From the NCBI GenBank assembly GCA_002780135.1, contig PEWA01000055.1:716-9616 (forward strand): a stretch of 8,901 bases of DNA, written 5' to 3'. The notes beneath the pieces are model-generated. The model was given only the letters and a program-made list of their open reading frames with translations, did no database searches and was not told the DNA's origin. The position numbers and the translations under genes were made by a program. The DNA comes from Candidatus Shapirobacteria bacterium CG06_land_8_20_14_3_00_40_12. Its GTDB lineage: Bacteria > Patescibacteriota > Microgenomatia > UBA12405. Positions 6,994-8,901 of the stretch are shown here, one piece after another; position 1 is the stretch's first letter, and every line of letters begins with the position of its first letter.

Positions 6994-7640
6994 ACGAAGA
7001 AACAATAAGGTATTTAACGCGTTTTTTTTCTAAATATCCCTTAAAAAGGTATAGGAAAGGAGAGGTGTTGTTTCAACCGGGAGATGATTTTGGGGGGATA
7101 TATTTTGTCAAAAAAGGTTTTTTTAGGATTTATTTAGTGTCAAAGGACGGGAAAGAAACAAGTATCCAGATGTTTAAACCCCTGTTTTATTTCTCCCTGA
7201 TTTCGGCCCTTACCGGAATTAGAAACCGGCATTTTATTGAAGCAATGACACCGGTGGAGGTATGGAAAGCGCCTAAAGACGAATTTATGAAAATGTTGAC
7301 TGATAATTCTAAGATCAGAACTGAGGTGGTGGGGTCGTTTTTAAGAAAATTCATTGACTTTACCTCACAAATAATTCAGACAATTGCCGGAGATGCCTAT
7401 ACTAAAATTGCCGGATTAATTTATTCAATGGCAGATGAGTTTGGTGAAGACAGGGGCAAAAAGAGGGCGGTAAAATTCAAAATTACTCACAAACAAATAG
7501 GAAGTCTGACCGGTTTGACCCGGGAAACGGTAACACTGCAAATGCTGAAACTGGAAAAAGCGGGATTGATTGACAATGATAAAAGAGAGATAGTGGTAGA
7601 GGATATGAATAAATTACGGAAAATGCTGGGATATGAATAA
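6990..7640 (+). CDS. Crp/Fnr-family transcriptional regulator
   Basis: This is a one-component regulator with an N-terminal cyclic-nucleotide-binding-like beta barrel and a C-terminal winged helix-turn-helix. Counting from ATG at 6990 (216 residues), YRKGEVLFQPGDDFGGIYFV at about 21-40 is the opening of the barrel, and ITHKQIGSLTGLTRETVTLQ at about 165-184 is the DNA-binding motif. The cAMP-binding phosphate cassette of E. coli Crp (GE..., then RSA) is not present in the equivalent stretch (about 68-85), and the protein has no cysteine, so neither cAMP nor an Fnr-type iron-sulfur cluster is expected. The effector is unknown. I chose 6990 because it makes an ATGA overlap with the pepF stop and begins close to the conserved domain; an ATG at 6966 would add eight residues and is possible. 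The stop overlaps the next gene by 8 bases. It may regulate its own operon. Confidence 0.87.
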   Translation: MNEETIRYLTRFFSKYPLKRYRKGEVLFQPGDDFGGIYFVKKGFFRIYLVSKDGKETSIQMFKPLFYFSLISALTGIRNRHFIEAMTPVEVWKAPKDEFMKMLTDNSKIRTEVVGSFLRKFIDFTSQIIQTIAGDAYTKIAGLIYSMADEFGEDRGKKRAVKFKITHKQIGSLTGLTRETVTLQMLKLEKAGLIDNDKREIVVEDMNKLRKMLGYE

Positions 7641-8418
7641 GAAATTCTTTGAAAATCCAATAGTGAAAAAATGGATACCGGAAGAAATTGCGGAATGGTT
7701 AGAAAAAATTGTGGCAGAAAATTTTAGGGATGCTGATAATAAATGGGGAAGTTGGAAAGTAAAATATAAAGCCCGGCACACGTTAAAAGTGGTAAAGTGG
7801 GGAAATATTCTTTTAAAAAACTTTAAGGAGGCAGGGTGGAACAAAAAACAGGCAATAATAATTTGTTTTTTGCATGATACGGGGCGTTTTCCGCAAGTTA
7901 AACAAAACAGTTACTCGGACATAGACACAGGAATTGATCATGCTAGTTTGGGGGCGAAAATGATATCAGAGTTTTCTTTCGATTGGGAAAATATCTGGTG
8001 TAATAAAGCTGAAATAACAGAAGCGATAATGTGGCATAGTCGGAAAGAATATTTAGGTAAAAACCGGTATGCAAAATTTATCCGGGATGCGGATAAGCTG
8101 GCCTGTTTTGAGGACTGGAAAGAAATGGAAAAAGATATTGAGGATAGAAAGATTGAAGGGACAGGGATAAATCCCCTGGTTTGGATGAGATTGGAGGCAA
8201 AAGAGCCGATTGATAATAACCTGGTAGCTACCAGAGCGGAATGGGTATTAAATATCGCCTCATGGCTGTGGAATATCAACTATAAAGCGGCCCGGAAAGA
8301 AGCGATTAAAATGGGGATGAGCAAAATACTGTTGGAAGAATTTAAAAATAATGGAAACACGAAGGGAGAAGTGGAAAGATTAAAGAAGAATTTGGAAGAA
8401 TTTAGGAAGTCGGCATAA
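7633..8418 (+). CDS. HD-domain metal-dependent phosphohydrolase
   Basis: This is a 261-residue cytoplasmic protein with the HD fold of metal-dependent phosphohydrolases. Visible metal-site candidates are H49 (in KARHT), the H81-D82 doublet in FLHDTGRFPQ, H103 in DHASLG, H135 in MWHSRK and D152 or D154 in IRDADKL. The H...HD...H...H...D order is that of active HD enzymes, and the HDTGRFPQ plus DHASLG wording points to an uncharacterised family of small HD hydrolases. It does not show the HD-GYP signature of cyclic-di-GMP phosphodiesterases. A nucleotide or other phosphate ester is the likely substrate, but which one is unknown. A lysine-rich C-terminal helix (about 230-258) follows the domain. 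The ATG at 7633 overlaps the regulator stop by 8 bases, implying coupled translation. The regulator and this enzyme may act together, but nothing in the sequence proves it. Confidence 0.85.
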   Translation: MNKKFFENPIVKKWIPEEIAEWLEKIVAENFRDADNKWGSWKVKYKARHTLKVVKWGNILLKNFKEAGWNKKQAIIICFLHDTGRFPQVKQNSYSDIDTGIDHASLGAKMISEFSFDWENIWCNKAEITEAIMWHSRKEYLGKNRYAKFIRDADKLACFEDWKEMEKDIEDRKIEGTGINPLVWMRLEAKEPIDNNLVATRAEWVLNIASWLWNINYKAARKEAIKMGMSKILLEEFKNNGNTKGEVERLKKNLEEFRKSA

Positions 8419-8420
8419 GA

Positions 8421-8426
8421 TATAAT
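8421..8426 (+). promoter_or_regulatory. Candidate -10 element for the MFS transporter gene
   Basis: A perfect TATAAT lies in the 15-base gap after the HD gene and ends 7 bases before the GTG at 8434. Transcription would begin at about the start codon, giving a leaderless mRNA. No good -35 box stands 16-18 bases upstream. This is the strongest of four similar placements in the window. Confidence 0.45.
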
Positions 8427-8433
8427 CGAAGTT

Positions 8434-8901
8434 GTGGACTTTTCGAGAAATATAAAAATCTTAACCTGGCAAGGGTTTCTGGTCGGGTTTAATCTGTGGG
8501 CACCGATTATGGCGATTTATTTTGCCAAAGTGACCGGGTCATATGTCCTGAGTTTGAGCGTGTTTTCAATAGCGATGATTAGTAGTGCCGTTTTTGAAAT
8601 ACCGACGGGAGTGTTTTCTGATTTAATCGGAAGAAGATATACGACCATATTAAGCGGATTATTTTTAGCTCTAATGGGAGTGGCATACGCTGTTGGTTTA
8701 AACTATGGTTGGTTGGTAGTGGGGGCAATTTTGGAGGGGTTGGCCAGAGCATTAAACAGTGGAAACAATGATGCTTTGTTGTATGACAGCTTGAATAAAT
8801 CCGATAGAAAAGAAGAATTGGAAAAATATATGGGGCATATTGGAGCAGCAGAACAAGGAGCATCCGGGGTAGCGGCAATATTGGGAGGGATATTGGCGGC
8901 A
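8434..8901 (+). CDS. MFS transporter, N-terminal part (runs off the window)
   Basis: This is the first 156 residues of a major facilitator superfamily permease, an integral membrane transporter; the frame is still open at the right edge. Hydrophobic segments fit transmembrane helices at about residues 10-30, 37-57, 70-90, 92-108 and 136-156. The loop between helices 2 and 3 has GVFSDLIGRR (59-68), the MFS motif A (GxxxDxxGRR), which fixes both the family and an inward-facing loop. ALNSGNNDALLYDSL at about 106-120 resembles a group of poorly characterised MFS permeases often labelled as drug or sugar exporters. The GTG at 8434 is the only plausible start: the same frame is closed by the HD gene's stop 15 bases earlier, and the first helix follows at once. 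It could be co-transcribed with the HD gene or use its own TATAAT. The substrate cannot be predicted. Confidence 0.85.
   Translation, partial: MDFSRNIKILTWQGFLVGFNLWAPIMAIYFAKVTGSYVLSLSVFSIAMISSAVFEIPTGVFSDLIGRRYTTILSGLFLALMGVAYAVGLNYGWLVVGAILEGLARALNSGNNDALLYDSLNKSDRKEELEKYMGHIGAAEQGASGVAAILGGILAA

Noticed and set aside
8426..8446. Inverted repeat TCGAA...TTCGA around the MFS start codon
   Set aside because: The arms are only five bases with a bulge needed to extend them, which is too weak to call a regulatory hairpin or operator.
8579..8878. 99-residue frame on the minus strand
   Set aside because: It lies opposite the MFS transporter, whose membrane helices and motif A are clear. The reverse reading has no recognisable domain.

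Overview
The window is a densely packed, moderately AT-rich bacterial segment with ten recognisable protein genes, no tRNA or rRNA, no insertion sequence and no intergenic gap longer than 15 bases. GTG starts are frequent, genes overlap or nearly touch, and Shine-Dalgarno sites are mostly weak or missing. Purine synthesis appears only as the two IMP-to-AMP steps. The gene set (a divergent PurA, a tiny desulforedoxin, a COG2509-type flavoprotein, PepF, an HD protein) resembles genomes of the Candidate Phyla Radiation (Patescibacteria, perhaps Microgenomates). That placement is inference. TGA is a normal stop here (it ends the flavoprotein and pepF genes), which argues against the CPR lineages that read TGA as glycine.

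Layout. Positions 1-414 (+) hold the C-terminal part of a TrmH-type tRNA 2'-O-methyltransferase whose frame is disturbed in the first 36 bases. It is followed 7 bases later by a 40-residue desulforedoxin (422-544, +). That gene overlaps, tail to tail by 12 bases, the end of a minus-strand pair: purA (3320-1974) and then purB (1972-533), separated by a single base. Twelve bases from the purA start, a divergent plus-strand series begins: a zinc-ribbon Nudix hydrolase, a COG2509-type FAD-dependent dehydrogenase, oligoendopeptidase F, a Crp/Fnr-family regulator and an HD-domain phosphohydrolase. An MFS transporter follows and runs off the right edge. Junctions in the series are +15, -23, -4 (or -28), -8 and +15 bases.

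How the genes fit together. PurA and PurB convert IMP to AMP via adenylosuccinate, consistent with a salvage-dependent cell. The plus-strand series combines nucleotide clean-up (Nudix, HD), a redox flavoprotein, peptide degradation and a one-component regulator, and looks like a co-transcribed housekeeping or stress group. A shared purpose is not established.

The most notable signals are: (1) a -10-like hexamer placed 5-8 bases before the start codon of every plus-strand gene that follows a short gap, pointing to leaderless transcripts; (2) an imperfect palindrome in the 12-base purA/Nudix divergent junction that could be an operator, possibly for the Crp-family protein; (3) a PurA with unusual residues in the IMP pocket; (4) G exceeding C on the plus strand even across the minus-strand genes. 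I found no clearly new multi-gene system.
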